64,000 bases of DNA from Ipomoea triloba (GCF_003576645.1 NC_044930.1:9493799-9557798), one strand, 5' to 3'. Counted from the stretch's first letter, positions 32,767 through 44,575 are shown. The notes: generated by a model from the sequence alone, not told the origin. Translations and numbers: made by a program.

Positions 32767-33985
32767 ATTATTACTAAAATAAATATGGGAAAAATGAGAA
32801 ATAATTTAATTATAATTATTATAAAAATAAATTCAACTACCAATGTTTAGCTTAATTACTATAATAATTATTAGGCAATTATTATTAGTCAATTACACTA
32901 ATATATGTGCAATTATACTTTTATACCCTAAGTATATTCATTTTCACCATATCGCATTTAGTTTTTTTCTTCATGCTCCATATTTGAATGAATTAATTGT
33001 AATTATTATAAAAAATCTAACAACCCATGATTAATTAACTTTTTAAAGTTTAAATAATTTAAAGTTTTCAAAAGGAAAGTGTAATTAATTTTTTTAAAAA
33101 AAATTAAATAATTTTCAGTCAATAGTAATATCCTTTTCCTTTTCCAATTTGCCTAATTTCCGTTTCCTTTTCCATTAGGATCTTTTTATATTTTTAATCA
33201 ATTAGTAATATCAATTTTTCGTTTCCATTTTATCTTTATTATCGTTTGGGCGGGAATTTCACAAAGGATGATTTTATTTTTATTAATAGTAGTATAGATA
33301 AGTCTTTGAATTATTATTATTGGTGTAAATAATAATTAATAAATTATTTTTTCTTATAAAATTACGCAGAATTTGTTTCCATTATTCTCACAATTATAAT
33401 GGTTTAATTATTCTCATAATTTGGTGAATAAAATTTTGTTACCAATTAAACTTTATTAATTTTTTTATCAATTAATTTATTATATTAATTAGTTTGTGCG
33501 GGAAAGTTGAAGGGGGGAGGGGGGGATTTTACTTTTATTAATAGTATTGATAGGTGAATATATAAACTATACTACAATTAATATATATTTGTTAATTTTC
33601 ATTTTATATTTTCTTACCAAATAAGCTTTATTAATTATTTGACCAATAAAATATTTAATTAATTGACTACAAAAATTTGTGCGGAAAAATGAAATAGGAG
33701 GATTTTCATTTTATATATAGTATAGATTTGAAATACAATTAGGAATAAATTAATTTAATTATGTAAATTTTCTCTATAAATTTATCTAAATATGTACATT
33801 ATTAGAGATTATATTAATCATACAAAATTTTAATTGTAATTTTGTATCCTATCAAAATAGATACTTGACCAAATATATCATATATGAAAGTTCAACTATA
33901 TTATATATTATGTTTTACATTTTAATACATTTTCATTTTTTCTAATTTTTTATTTAATTTAAATTCATAATAACAATAATTTTTT
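32767..33985. mobile_element. AT-rich Helitron-related remnants
   Basis: 32770-33010 is clearly related to 45819-46060 inside the Helitron described below. Minus-strand starts of the type TCTATACTA...TTAATAAAA occur near 33301, 33548 and 33727. They suggest several stacked or truncated copies. No proteins. Confidence 0.5.
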
Positions 33986-34010
33986 GTGCATCGCACGGGT
34001 TAAACAATAG
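33986..34010 (+). mobile_element. Helitron-like 3' hairpin
   Basis: GTGCATCGCAC hairpin followed by GGGTTAAACAATAGT. Similar to the CTAG-ended hairpins at 13374 and 44786, though the terminal tetranucleotide is degenerate. Confidence 0.45.
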
Positions 34011-34270
34011 TATTTCTATAAAAGTTAAGGTTTTAAAAATATTTGAATTTGTATTAGTTTTATTATTATCTAATTTCTTTCTGTTTTTGTAAGGTTATGA
34101 TTCTTGATACTAAAAGGTACTTAAATGAAGAGAGACAAAATAATTTTATTTTTTTGAAATACTCATGATTTTTTAAATGTATTACATGTTCTATACTTTC
34201 ACAAACATTTTAATCTAAGCCTCCACTACCGGAGTTTGAACATATGATCACTTATTTGAAATGATAATCG
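34011..34270. other. Intergenic, no feature seen
   Basis: AT-rich sequence with a phrase (CCACTACCGGAGTTTGAAC) suggestive of an old SINE box B, not supported further. Confidence 0.4.
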
Positions 34271-34640
34271 GGATGCCATCACACTACATGGTACTTGGCG
34301 GAGACAAAATAATTTATTTCCCTTTCTTATCATCTTCTATCATAAAACAAATTGATTGGATTATGTCTGAATTCTAATAATATAATTATGGTTTTATTTT
34401 GTTTAGATAAAACTAAGGCCATAGTTATTTGTTTTTCAAAATAAAAAATTAAAAAAAAAATGTTTACAAGAAGTCGAATTGAATTCTTGACTAATAAGAC
34501 TTTAGAGATCCAGTAGATAGTATTTGACATGTGACATAATAATTGGTAAAAAAATGTCAGTGTCATAAATTGTTTAGAGTGATTGTATACTTTTCTGCGC
34601 TCTTGTTTGATTGCCTCATTTTTGGGAATTATATTTATGT
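34271..34640. repeat. Block F, copy II
   Basis: Matches 6061-6445. It continues past the point where copy I carries the foldback element, so it represents the uninterrupted state. Confidence 0.8.
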
Positions 34641-34745
34641 TCGTGTTTTTATTTTTTTCATTTAAATGTTACAAATATTTACATAATATTTACAAATATT
34701 TACATAATATTTTTTTATTTCTTCCAAAAAGAATACATCAATTGT

Positions 34746-34900
34746 TTGTTGAGTAAACCCAATAGGGTAGCTCAAGTGGCAAGTAAACTTTCTTTGTAGG
34801 AAAGAATTTCGAAAAAATTCGAGTTCGATTCTCACAAGTGATTATTCCTTAAGAATAGTATAACGACATAAATAAAATGAAGATAAACAAAAATATTAAT
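34746..34900 (+). mobile_element. SINE-like tRNA-derived sequence
   Basis: TAGCTCAAGTGGCAAG (box A-like) and GAGTTCGATTCTC (box B) about 50 bp apart, followed by AT-rich tail. No anticodon-stem cloverleaf could be folded, so not a tRNA gene. Confidence 0.55.
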
Positions 34901-34925
34901 TTGAACCTAAACCGTTTGAATACTT

Positions 34926-35073
34926 AATGGTCCACAATGCATTGTGGACCATGGTCACGGCTGATACTGCAGTTGCGCGGAACAGAGGTTCATCCGTACA
35001 CCGTTCAGACGGATGAAACGGTCTCTGTTGCTTGCAACTGCAGTATCAGCCATGACCATGGTTCATGGTATAA
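34926..35073. mobile_element. Palindromic MITE (CCATGGTC family)
   Basis: GGCTGATACTGCAGTTGC near the left is inverted as GCAACTGCAGTATCAGCC at the right; the ends TCCACAATGCATTGTGG and CCATGGTTCATGGTATAAC belong to the same family as 57743-58372. Absent from copies I and III of block B. Confidence 0.75.
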
Positions 35074-35074
35074 C

Positions 35075-35905
35075 GACTGACAGTTTTATGCCATTGAATT
35101 ATTTAATTAACGCTGTGTGCCGCGCTATAGCAGTATAACTACCGACCAAAGACTTAATTACTATAGAGACATTTCAGAGAGCTTTGATTGTGATTAGTCA
35201 GAAATCAGAATGCAGAAAAGAATCAAAAGATCCATGTGAAGGAAGACTTATGAAGGGTAGGCAGGCTCCAAGTCTCCAACAACCAGTCAACAAGGAAAAC
35301 ATTTTTTGTTGAAACCAACAAGGAAAACATTAAAAGAAGGAAAATTTGTAATTTATACCGTACCCTTCCATAATATGTTAATTATTAATGTGATTTCTAA
35401 ATTATTAGATGTGTTAATATTGCCTTTCAATTTTTAAAATAGTATATGTATAATGTATTGTCATCACGTCACGGATCTGGGTTTTAAACGGTGTTGTATT
35501 AAAACCACTAATACGAGTAATATATGTACCGTTATGAAAATTGAGTAACAACATTTACACCACTAATAATTCAGAAGTCATATTGATAATTGACACATTA
35601 TGAAGGATCATAAATTACAATTTTCCCATAGAAAAAAATGAGTTGCTAAAAATCAACTGTTTCTGTTTAAAGAATTGAAATAAACTTAGCTTATGAATAG
35701 GCATTTAAAAATATTATTTTGAATAAGATTCACTAATAATTTGAATTGTGTGAAAATAAATTTGTATTTTTTTTTGTTGAAAGAGATAGATTTGTATTCT
35801 TAAAAAATGGAAATTTTGAAAGACTTTGTAGGAGTCTTTATCTTTGGAAAAGAATGTAGATTAAGTTTTGTATATGTGTGTGTGTGTATATATATATATT
35901 CCATC
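35075..35905. repeat. Block B, copy II
   Basis: Matches 7745-8350 and 60715-61030; interrupted by the MITE at 35340-35625. Confidence 0.8.
35340..35625. mobile_element. MITE, AAATTTGTAATTTAT family
   Basis: GGAAAATTTGTAATTTAT at the left returns inverted as ATAAATTACAATTTTCCC at the right, and AATTATTAGATGTGT mirrors ACACCACTAATAATTC. Same family as 41588-41863. Copies I and III of block B read straight through here. Confidence 0.75.
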
Positions 35906-36152
35906 CGTCCTATTTTATGTGTTTAGTTCGGTTAACGAGAGTTGACTGAAATTATTGTTAATTTATTTTTTTAATATATTAAGTTTAATATTAATATACA
36001 AAATTTATATATTTAAAAACTACAATAAAAGTACTATTAAATAAACAAAATAAATTTAAAAATATGTAAAAAATACTAAAGAAAATAAACAAAGAAGAAA
36101 TTGTTAGTTTGACCAATAAATAATAAGTATGTCAGATAAAATAGGATAGAGA

Positions 36153-36157
<5 letters not shown>
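35899..36157. mobile_element. Stowaway-like MITE
   Basis: Left end CCATCCGTCCTATTTTATGTG and right end inverse (CTCTCTATCCTATTTTATC), flanked by TA. Other copies: truncated at 8230-8350 and split at 29880/31656. Confidence 0.65.

Positions 36158-36191
<34 letters not shown>
36158..36191. repeat. (TA)n microsatellite
   Basis: TA tract before ACCGCACTCTTGTGAGAA, the same arrangement as at 60187-60255. Confidence 0.95.
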
Positions 36192-36192
<1 letters not shown>

Positions 36193-37487
36193 CCGCACTC
36201 TTGTGAGAATTGCTTTCTAGAAGAGAACTAGGAACTAATCGGAACTGTCTATCTAGAAAGATCATTGGATCATAAACAATTTTTATAAACAAAAATGTGG
36301 TGGCATTTTTAAAAATAACTCAAATTTTGAAATGCAAATAACATATGTTAAAAGTGTAAGTAAATGGTGCAAGTAAAGTCACTTAAAAGTCTAACGTTTT
36401 ACACTATATAGTGTAAATAATTTACATTTCACATTGGTGCAACTAATTATATTGTTAGGTGCACAAAATATTGTTAATTATTCGTGTGTACTTTATATTG
36501 TTGTACTATATGAAGCCGTTACTTGCACTTTTAACGCATTTTACTTGCATTATTGTTGCTTTTACATTGGTGCAACTAATGATAACATTATGTGCACTTA
36601 ATATAGTTCATTGCATCCTATGAAATTGTTAATTACACTTTTAATACATTTTACTTACAACTAAGTACCTTATGGTTATTTAAAAAAAAAAAAAAGTACA
36701 TTATTATGGTTTGATGGCATCACTCTTTTTACTTTCCAAGTCTCATCCCAATTAGGGAATTAGCATAATTGTTGAATAGACTCTATGAATAGGTTAGAGT
36801 GTGCTAAAAAAAACATTTCACTCATACTATTGCTATGAAGATGATACTTGCATTTTTCACTATTGGGCTATTGGCGAATATCCTATCCATTATAATGTTG
36901 GTGATGAAAAAAAAATAGAAGTTGTGTATATTTTTATTTGAAAAAATTAGAAAAGTGGATGTGTTTTTCAAATCCTTTCTTAAGTAGGGAAATGGTAAAT
37001 GTACCATGATATGGTAAATGTACCATGATAAAAATACATGCTTTCCGATTTTCATTTTCTATTTTCTATTTTAAAAAAATAAAAATATAATTCAATATAA
37101 TTACTAAATGCACCTATCGTTCTCTTATACACAATATTCAGCCGTGAAACATACTCTCCTTATGCACACTTAAATTTTCTTTGCTTTTGGTGTGTTGATT
37201 ATTAGTCCTTGGCACCCTAAACTTATCATGGCTTTTTTTCTTTATTTTGTTAGAATTTTGGTGATATGGAAGAGAGTGTGGGAGGGAGAGGGTTAAGGAA
37301 CGTAACTCATCATGCAAATTCAACTTTTTTCATACATTTTCGAGTTCTTTAAAAAAAAAAAAGTGTGTTGTGCTTGTGCATACCAGTGCTGCTCAGCTGG
37401 CGCATGCAGTACATGACTACATGTGCTAGCTGTTTTTTTTTGTTTTTTTGTTTTGTTTTTTTGTTTTTTTGTTTTTTGTTTTTGTTT
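36192..37487. repeat. Block C, copy II
   Basis: Matches 61031-62055, including CTTAAAAGTCTAACGTTTTAC, TACTTGCACTTTTAA, CTTTCTTAAGTA and GCTCAGCTGGCGCA. Non-coding. The first ~80 bp is a TA-bounded element end. Confidence 0.8.
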
Positions 37488-37680
37488 TACTACTGCTGGG
37501 TTGCATGTGGCAATTTGAAAGTTTACCTTAGTTGTCATAATACATAATTGCAGTTGCAGAAAAAAGAGGTGTGAAGGAAGACTCAGGAAAGGTAGGCTCC
37601 ATGCATGTCTCCAACAACCAAAACATTATTGTAGAACTTAAGCAACAAAGTACATACACCATAAAATTAGCTAAGTGATT
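37488..37680. repeat. Block A, copy II
   Basis: CTGGGTTGCATGTGGCAATT through CTCCAACAACC to TACATACACCATAAAATTAG matches 61-250 and 62056-62500. Confidence 0.85.
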
Positions 37681-38837
37681 CAATGAAAACTTTTAAAATA
37701 ATGGATTTTAAATAATTTTCATGCATAGAATCTTTTTACATTTTTTTAAATTTTGTAGACTTTCATTAACTTTATAAGAGTCTATAAAAGTTGTAAGGCA
37801 AACATTTATAAAATTTTAAAAACTTTTTCATATTAAAAACTCTACAAAAGGCACTAATTAAAACTCTGAATTAAATATACTCTTAGAAACATTTCATAAC
37901 TCTATTAATTAATACATTATTTATAATTTGTTACAAAAAATTTAATAATATATAATATATTTTTATGTATGTATGTATGCATGTATAACACTCAGAATTG
38001 TTAGCAACTATATATACACACAAGATAAAATATGTCTGTAGCAAATAGAAGAAAATTCTTCTCTTAATAGCATTGAATTAGATTTTTAGTTGACCTAAAC
38101 TTTCTATATAGTCAAAAAAATTATTTATTCACCTCTTAAATTCCTAAGAAAATTTGATCTTGATTATCAAGCGCCCTCTCAAATCAAATTGTTAGGTTAG
38201 TGCAAGTGATCAAACTAGCACATATACCTATTCTAATTAAAAATATGAACTCAATAAAAATTAGATGAGTCTAATAAGTACGGCAAATCAACAAGTATAA
38301 GACCAAAAATGTGCCTACAAGAAATAGTAACAAACCTAGTTGTTGTTTGCAACAATAATAAAATATTTGCTTTGACTTTTATAGATATGTGTAAAAATAA
38401 AAAGATAAAAATCAAAAGTATATGAGTATTTATGAAAGGTTTCAAACGTACCCTAAAATATCACAAGAACAGATGAAAAGTTTATCTAATTTAAACAGAG
38501 AAAAAAAGTCAAAAGATTGAGGTTGGAGGGTTGAATTTTAACTATTTCTATTTGTAAATAAAAAGTCTACAAAAATCTTATTCTTATATACTCTATAAAA
38601 GTTAACGAATAGCGTATACACTAACTAAAAAATAAAATAATACCACCAGAAATAACCCACCACCTACCAGCCAAGACCCCAGACCCAAAATTGTAACAAA
38701 CAACACATGCCCCAACCAAACCCACCCACAGGCCACAACACAGTACAATGCACATAGTGCAACACATAAATGCACACCAACCACCACTCCTCTTAAAAAA
38801 TTACACAACCAGGAACCACCCGCCGCCCTCACCTCCA
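37681..38837. other. AT-rich intergenic stretch
   Basis: Short A/T-rich direct repeats, a (TATG)n-like run near 37975 and no recognisable protein. The minus-strand open frame at 38602-38844 is low-complexity C/A sequence and not convincing. Confidence 0.5.
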
Positions 38838-38841
38838 TCTT

Positions 38842-38935
38842 CATCGACCAGGACCGGATTTTATGGCTTGCAAGATGTGCAACGGCACAGGGTTCTAAAA
38901 TTTTAGGGGCCCCTAATCCAGTCCTGGCCTAATAG
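38842..38935. mobile_element. Short inverted-repeat element
   Basis: ACCAGGACCGGATT and AATCCAGTCCTGGCC are inverse ends about 90 bp apart. No target duplication established. Confidence 0.4.
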
Positions 38936-39213
38936 TTAGTATATGTATTTGTGATTATATTCAGTGACGAAGCTGCCCTGGGGCAGTGGGGGCACTCACC
39001 CCACCCCCATCCCATATATAGCTTTGTATGTATATATGTATATATATACCTGTTTTAGATATAAATATATAAAACAGATGCATTAAACAAAGTGTAAGCT
39101 AGATAAGATTGTAGAATCGTATTTTGCTTTAGCAAAGGTCGTGTGTATTCAAATCCTATGGGAAACACAATTGCTTATGCGAATCCTGTAGCTTCTATAG
39201 TGATTTTTTTATG

Positions 39214-39220
<7 letters not shown>

Positions 39221-39272
<52 letters not shown>
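39221..39272. repeat. (TA)n microsatellite
   Basis: Pure TA tract inside the hAT element. Confidence 0.95.
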
Positions 39273-39275
<3 letters not shown>

Positions 39276-39390
39276 GATTAATATACACAAGAGGTTAGGT
39301 TGACTAGTTGGTAGATGTATTCTTGTTCTAAGAAAGATTATGACCTTATGGGGTTCAAATCCCTAATTGCTTCAAAAAAGTTTTATGAAT

Positions 39391-39399
<9 letters not shown>

Positions 39400-39455
<56 letters not shown>
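39400..39455. repeat. (TA)n microsatellite
   Basis: Pure TA tract, left border of the element at 39456. Confidence 0.95.
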
Positions 39456-39459
<4 letters not shown>

Positions 39460-39723
39460 CCTAATCATATGAGAACTATGCACCCAAGTGAGAACGTGAG
39501 CACAAATCTAAACCATTGATCTGTAAGATTTGATGGATGAGAAATCAAGTTAAAAATGAGCGGGGTCATTTTCATAAATATTATAAAATTTTAAAATGAG
39601 CGGGGTCATTTTCATAAATATTATAAAATTTTGTTTATTTCAACCGTTAGATCTACTAGATAGATGGCTTGGATTTGTCCTTACGTTCTCACCTGGGACA
39701 TAGTTCTCACCTGATTAAGGACC
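39456..39723. mobile_element. TA-bounded element with ~52-bp inverted ends
   Basis: The left end (GAATCCTAATCATATGAGAA then CTATGCACCC) aligns with the inverse of the right end (GGTCCTTAATCAGGTGAGAA then CTATGTCCC). It is flanked on both sides by TA repeats. An internal 40-bp perfect tandem repeat starts at 39553 and 39593 (AAAATGAGCGGGGTCATT). The clearest example of the TA-bounded family. Confidence 0.85.
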
Positions 39724-39972
39724 TATATATATATATATATATAATGAGATATGTAATTTATAATTTGTTTTCTATTTGAAGTAATTTATCAAATTAATTA
39801 TGTTTCATATTTTGTTATAAATATTTTTATAAAGTTTTGATATGTTTTATTTATCGCCTATATCCAACAATATTTATGATTATATTTCTTTAAGTATTTT
39901 TTTCTTTTTTTTTTTTTTAATATTTCGCCCCCGCTGGGGGAACAAATTCCTGGATACGTCCCTGATTATATT

Positions 39973-40150
39973 GGCTCAAAATTATGTTTTCATGACTGAT
40001 CTAAATTCTACTACGCATTATTCAAAAAAAAAAAGTGCTACTCCGTAATATTCACGCGAATCACTTTTCTTCACTTCGCAGTTTATTTATACTTTGATAG
40101 GGTCTCACTTATTTACCAGCACAGGGCCACGCAAATAAAAAAAAAAAAAA
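39973..40150. other. Spacer, no feature seen
   Basis: AT-rich with poly(A) at 40137-40154; nothing supported. Confidence 0.4.
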
Positions 40151-40154
40151 AAAA

Positions 40155-40440
40155 CAACCATGTCGTCGACCACATAACCCCGCAGCAAAACCTAAAAATA
40201 AAATTAAAAAAATCAGAGGCATATGTAGAAACAAACAAAGAAACAAGAGAACTATACCCCAAAAAAATGGTGAAAACTATACTCAGTATAGACGAAAAAA
40301 AAAAGAAGAGAGAAACTTACTAGCACCCGGAGACTCCATCTGAACAAAGAAGCTAGAGAATGAAGATCGCTGTGGGGAGAAGTCGACGCAGATGAACGCA
40401 AGATGGGTGAGATGAAACGAAAGAAAGAATCATGTTCTCA
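40155..40440 (-). pseudogene. Two-exon gene-start fragment, block E copy II
   Basis: Minus strand: ATG at about 40340 opens MESPGA, donor A|GTAAGT, an intron of about 140 bp ending TTTTTAG, then an exon reading in phase FAAGLCGRRHGC before a poly(T) run. The start and intron match 8385-8640. In-phase splicing and a pyrimidine-rich leader suggest a real gene start copied with this block. Parent gene unknown; no further exons are present. Confidence 0.45.
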
Positions 40441-40744
40441 TGTTTAGAAAAAATTAGGACCGTACAAAACACCAAGATTAGTCCTCATGTTCTCGTATAA
40501 ATGGGTGTGTTCTCAAATTAGTTCTTTATCTCATGCGTGCATGTTCTCACCTATGTGGCCCCATATATATATATATATATATATAATCATGTTCTCATGT
40601 TTAGAAAAAATTAGGACCGTACGAAACACCAAGATTAGTCCTCATGTTCTCGTATAAATGGGTGTGTTCTCAAATTAGTTTTTTATCTCATACGTGCATG
40701 TTCTCACCTATGTGGCCCCATATATATATATATATATATATATA
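40431..40744. repeat. 157-bp tandem duplication ending in TA tracts
   Basis: CATGTTCTCATGTTTAG at 40431 recurs at 40588. Each unit runs through GGACCGTAC and GTTCTCACCTATGTGGCCCC into (TA)n. Units differ at a few positions. Related to 8760-8905. Confidence 0.85.
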
Positions 40745-40759
40745 GCATAAAAGACATTT

Positions 40760-41110
40760 GAAGTGGTTATTTTGTGGTACAAATATATGTGGAGCCCACT
40801 TTCGATTTTGGTCGGGTCAAAGTGGATTCGGGTTCTTCGTAGTTAGACGAAGATATTGATATATTGTACGCTCAAAATGGTAATGGTGAATGAGAAATTT
40901 TTTCTCAAAGTAGACCCATTGAAGTTGGGAAATGGAGGGAAAAGCTTTAAAGTAAGCTTTTGTCCTACATTGGTTTGGGAAGTGGGTTTGCACCACTATT
41001 TATACAAGAGGCTTTCTAAAGCTTGTTGAATTGTATAGCATAGAGGCTCTCTCTTGTGCGCAGGGGTGCAAATGAAATCTCAAACTGAGCTTGAAAAGGC
41101 TTGACTCGTG
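40760..41110 (+). mobile_element. LTR-like promoter fragment
   Basis: GGAGCCCACTTTCG, GTCCTACATTGGTTTGGGAAG and CACTATTTATACAAGAGGC follow the usual order of a plant LTR or TRIM with its TATA region (about 41001). No terminal repeats or partner found. Confidence 0.4.
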
Positions 41111-41587
41111 TACGCAGCGCGAATTGCTCAAGGTACTAGTGTGGATCCTTCGTCTCTTCTTCTCCTTTCTTGGTATGTGGGATTATTTGTTAAAATTTAA
41201 ATCCCTTATATATATGAGAAATAATTTCATTAGCTATATTGTCTTTATTATCAATAAATTAAATATGAGAAATAATTATTCATTATCAATAAATTTCTTT
41301 ACATTCAAATTCATCCATTGATATTCATTGCATTGTCCATTATCTTCTTTTTACACTATATCTTGTAATTAAATATCAAAGTTATAATACAAAATAATGT
41401 TATATATTTATTTACCAAGTATTTTATTAATACCATGAAAAAAAATTTAGTTTCAATCCAATCATATTAACTACTTGAGGGATTTGTTGACAAAGAGAGT
41501 ATTCAAATAACCCAACAAATTAGAGTAGGAAACTACCTCGTAATATCATTCGACTACGTCATATTTAAAATGTTTAAATTTTTACTA
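41111..41587. other. AT-rich spacer
   Basis: Nothing beyond short direct repeats (ATGAGAAATAAT twice). Confidence 0.45.
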
Positions 41588-41863
41588 GGGAAAATTGTAA
41601 TTTATGCCCCTCGATAATATGCCAATTATCAATGTCACCCCTGAATTATTAGTGGTGTAAATGTTACCCCTCAATTTTCAAAAATGGTACATATATTGCC
41701 CCTCTTGTGGTGTAAATATTGCCCCTCAGCTCCCATTGGTACGAGAGGGGCAATATATGTACCGGTTTTGAAAATTGAGGGGCAACATTTACACCACTAA
41801 TAATTCAGGGGTGACGACATTAATAATTGACATATTATGGAGGGGCATAAATTATAATTTCCT
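41588..41863. mobile_element. MITE with long inverted arms, 9-bp TSD TTTTTACTA
   Basis: GGGAAAATTGTAATTTATGC at the left mirrors GCATAAATTATAATTTCC at the right; GGTGTAAATGTTACCCCTC mirrors the other arm. TTTTTACTA at 41579-41587 is repeated at 41864-41872. A MULE-type target size. Same family as 35340-35625. Confidence 0.85.
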
Positions 41864-42055
41864 TTTTTACTACTTTATCTAATTTTCATCTTACAATAAT
41901 AACTCATTCAACAATAATGGTTGAACCAAATGAACCCTGAGCAGAACACATAAATGACTGGTATGCTTTTATGTTGATAATAATATGTAAATGTTAATTA
42001 TATCATTATCTTACGTAGCTACATTTGAAACTAATTATTAAAACTGTCAATTTAG

Positions 42056-42161
42056 GACAATAGAACATTGTAACAAACTTGATGCATTGAAAAGATACCG
42101 AGACTACAACAATGCTGCAATCCATTTGGCAAACCTAGAAAATGAAGAAATTTCAAACTAA
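42056..42161 (+). pseudogene. Open exon-like stretch, unrecognised
   Basis: After a TTTAG acceptor-like site a frame reads IEHCNKLDALKRYRDYNNA and continues to TAA at 42159. It may be part of the RPA-like gene below, but I do not recognise it. Confidence 0.3.
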
Positions 42162-42340
42162 CCATCGTTGATTCATTCATTTATTCTGTACATAAAATAC
42201 TTATTGTGCATTCATTAAATATATATTAGAACTAATATAAATTTACAATTCATTTCATCTTCTAGACTCAACCTACTTAGATTACAGGCAAAATCAACAT
42301 CAACCTTCACAACAAAAATACTTGGTGTATAGGATGTAGT

Positions 42341-44090
42341 TGTTAGGAACATTTTGTAATAGGTTTTGATGATACCAAATGTATAAGTACAAATCCCCTA
42401 AGTCTCGATGGATAGGAAATATGTAAGTTCGACAAGTAAACTAAGAGCGAAAATACAACCGGGTAACTTGAGCTCAACTCGGAAAATATTTAAGCTCAAA
42501 GTAAACTTGGATGAACACCTTAGTAGTTTCGTGTTGTAAGCTTTTAGTAGATATATCAGAAGAAGGCACGAAACATCACTGGAGGAATAAGGGTCTGCGA
42601 GACATCAACTAAGTCTCGAGACATCAGGAGCGTTCGAGACATGGAAGCTCTCGAGACATCGATCCAGTTCGAGACATGGGTTCGAGACATCAACGACAAT
42701 CTCGATAGGTTAAATCTTCTCGGATCAGATGAAATATGATCAGAACTTAGATTGAAAGGAATAATCTAAGTTTGGAGAAGAAGAATATCATGGAGATAAA
42801 ATATTAAGGTGGTACTGGACAAAATGGACAAGAGTGGATGACACGTCAGACTTCCACCTCTAACGGTCTAAAGGTGCATCGAAATAAGGCGTGGTCTTAT
42901 TCCCTAAAACAAGGAATAGTGGGAATATAAAAAGAGAAGTTTTTGCCAAAAAGAGTAAGTGAAGTATGGACTCAAGATAGTGGAATATGGGATATTCACT
43001 ACAGGACAAAAGGCACAAGTGACAAGACCACCACTCCATGAAACATGCTGCAAATATGCAAGTCCCATGATCGGCATGGGAACAAGTTTTCAAACGGAAT
43101 AGTTTTCCCTCCAACGGAACTATTTCTCAACTCTCATATAAAAGGACGTGAAGACACAAGAAGAAAGGGGGTTCGAGAATTCTAAGCTATCATAAGAGGT
43201 GTCTGATAAAAACGTTCAAAGTGCAAGTACTAAATCTGGAATATCATTTTGATATTCACAAGTGCGAGAAAACACAACTTAGTGTTTGAGAGAGTCATAT
43301 AGCTTCAATAATATTCATATCCAGAAGGTGATCAAAGCTGCTCAACAAAGATTATCATCCAACGATAGCTTCTGATCAGATTGGAGAGTGTTACACAACC
43401 GTGACAACTAAAGGTCCTTGCTTTGGATAAGGCAAGAAGAGGCGGAGTAACCTGGCAGCTGTCTTGCGAAAAACCTGAGGCTTGAGGCGGGCTTGGTGAT
43501 CAAAGCTCAAGTGCTCGAGAGGTGGAGTAACTAGAAGCGGGGAGAAAAACCTGAGGAGGCGGAGTAACCTGGGAGCTGTCTTGTGAAGATCCTGAGGCTT
43601 GAGGCGGGCTTGGTGATCAAAGCTCAAGTGCTCGAGAGGTGGAGTAACAAGAAGCGGGGCGAAAAACCTGAGGCTTGAGGCGGGCTTCGTGATCAAAGCT
43701 CAAGCGCTCGATATTGTACTAAAAAGGGAAGTTTTAGTGCAATCCTTCTAGGGAGTTTCTAGAAGAAGAGTGGACGTAGGCGGGTTGGCCGAACCACTTA
43801 AAAATCTCTCTCGCATTTACTTTCTGCTTTATCTCTCGCATATCTATCTAACCTCTCGAACTGCACTGCATACAATTATATCTCTCGAACTAACCTTAAA
43901 CTCGTGCTTATTTAAAAAGGGGATAACTTTTCCGCTGCGCATAAAACTTTGTCTTCATCTTGTGAGGTATTGAACTTAAACATCCTAAGTCTAATACACA
44001 CGAGAGGTCGAAAAAGATTTGCAAAATCTTATACAAGTCTATTCCCCCCCCCCCCCTCTAGACTTGTACCCCATCCCCTCGGGACCAACA
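42341..44090 (+). mobile_element. Solo LTR of a Sire/Maximus-type copia element, TSD GTAGT
   Basis: 1750 bp, begins TGTTAGGAACATTTTG and ends CTCGGGACCAACA. GTAGT at 42336-42340 is repeated at 44091-44095. The ...CCCCCCTCTAGACTTG... stretch near its end is characteristic of this lineage. It contains a tandem repeat of about 118 bp (43439-43672, GAGGCGGAGTAACCTGG units). The minus-strand frame at 43391-43696 is a shadow of that repeat. Confidence 0.9.
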
Positions 44091-44257
44091 GTAGTCACTA
44101 TTTAAAAAAAGTTTATGCACAAAGTGGAAAACAATTTAACTCGAAAAATTAATATCAATTCAATAAAAAATTAAAAAAAAAACACACACACACACACAAA
44201 ATCAAGTACTCCACTAATTCATACTAATTCTAAAAATATGAACTTGAAAATGAACAG

Positions 44258-44575
44258 GTGCAAAATGAATGTGGAAATTATTGATGAAATTGGACACAAT
44301 GCAACATCAGTATTCAGACTACCTGCGGAGTTATTGTTGTTACTATCAAGTAAACAAGTTTTGGAAATAGAACAAAAGGTACTACTCATGAACCTTATAC
44401 AAATATAATAAATATTAATATTTTATTCAATACTTCCACATGAAACATGTAGGAGAACAAACTACCACTGCAAAATATCAACAGACGCTTGCAAGATCAA
44501 GAGTTCATAGTACAACTAAGATCCCAAGCTAGTCATATACAAAACAAGGAAAATTCACAGCTTTCTACACCATAA
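44258..44575 (+). pseudogene. RPA1-like (replication protein A) C-terminal fragment
   Basis: Two exons with GT-AG signals: 44258-44378 reads MNVEIIDEIGHNATSVFRL then PAELLLLLSSKQVLEIEQK; 44453-44575 reads LPLQNINRRLQDQEFIVQLR and stops. This order matches the end of the OB-fold domain of plant RPA70-like proteins, which bind single-stranded DNA. Such RPA-like genes are often carried by Helitrons. Earlier exons are missing or lie beyond the solo LTR, so only a remnant is present. Family call is from memory of the pattern. Confidence 0.5.

Larger units (their letters stand above)
38962..39964. mobile_element. Non-autonomous hAT element, TSD ATTATATT
   Basis: Begins CAGTGACGAAGCTGCCC and ends with the inverted GGATACGTCCCTG. 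ATTATATT at 38954-38961 is repeated at 39965-39972. It contains two tRNA-like modules (39095-39175 with TATTCAAATCCTATGGG; 39290-39370 with GACTAGTTGGTAGATG and GGGGTTCAAATCCC), two (TA)n tracts and a nested TA-bounded element. No transposase. Confidence 0.88.

Noticed and set aside
34746..34900. Possible tRNA gene
   Set aside because: Only box A and box B-like motifs; no cloverleaf or acceptor pairing, so SINE-like.
43391..43696. Minus-strand 101-codon ORF with repeated SFDHQARLKPQ
   Set aside because: Lies in a tandem repeat of the copia solo LTR; repeat in frame by chance.
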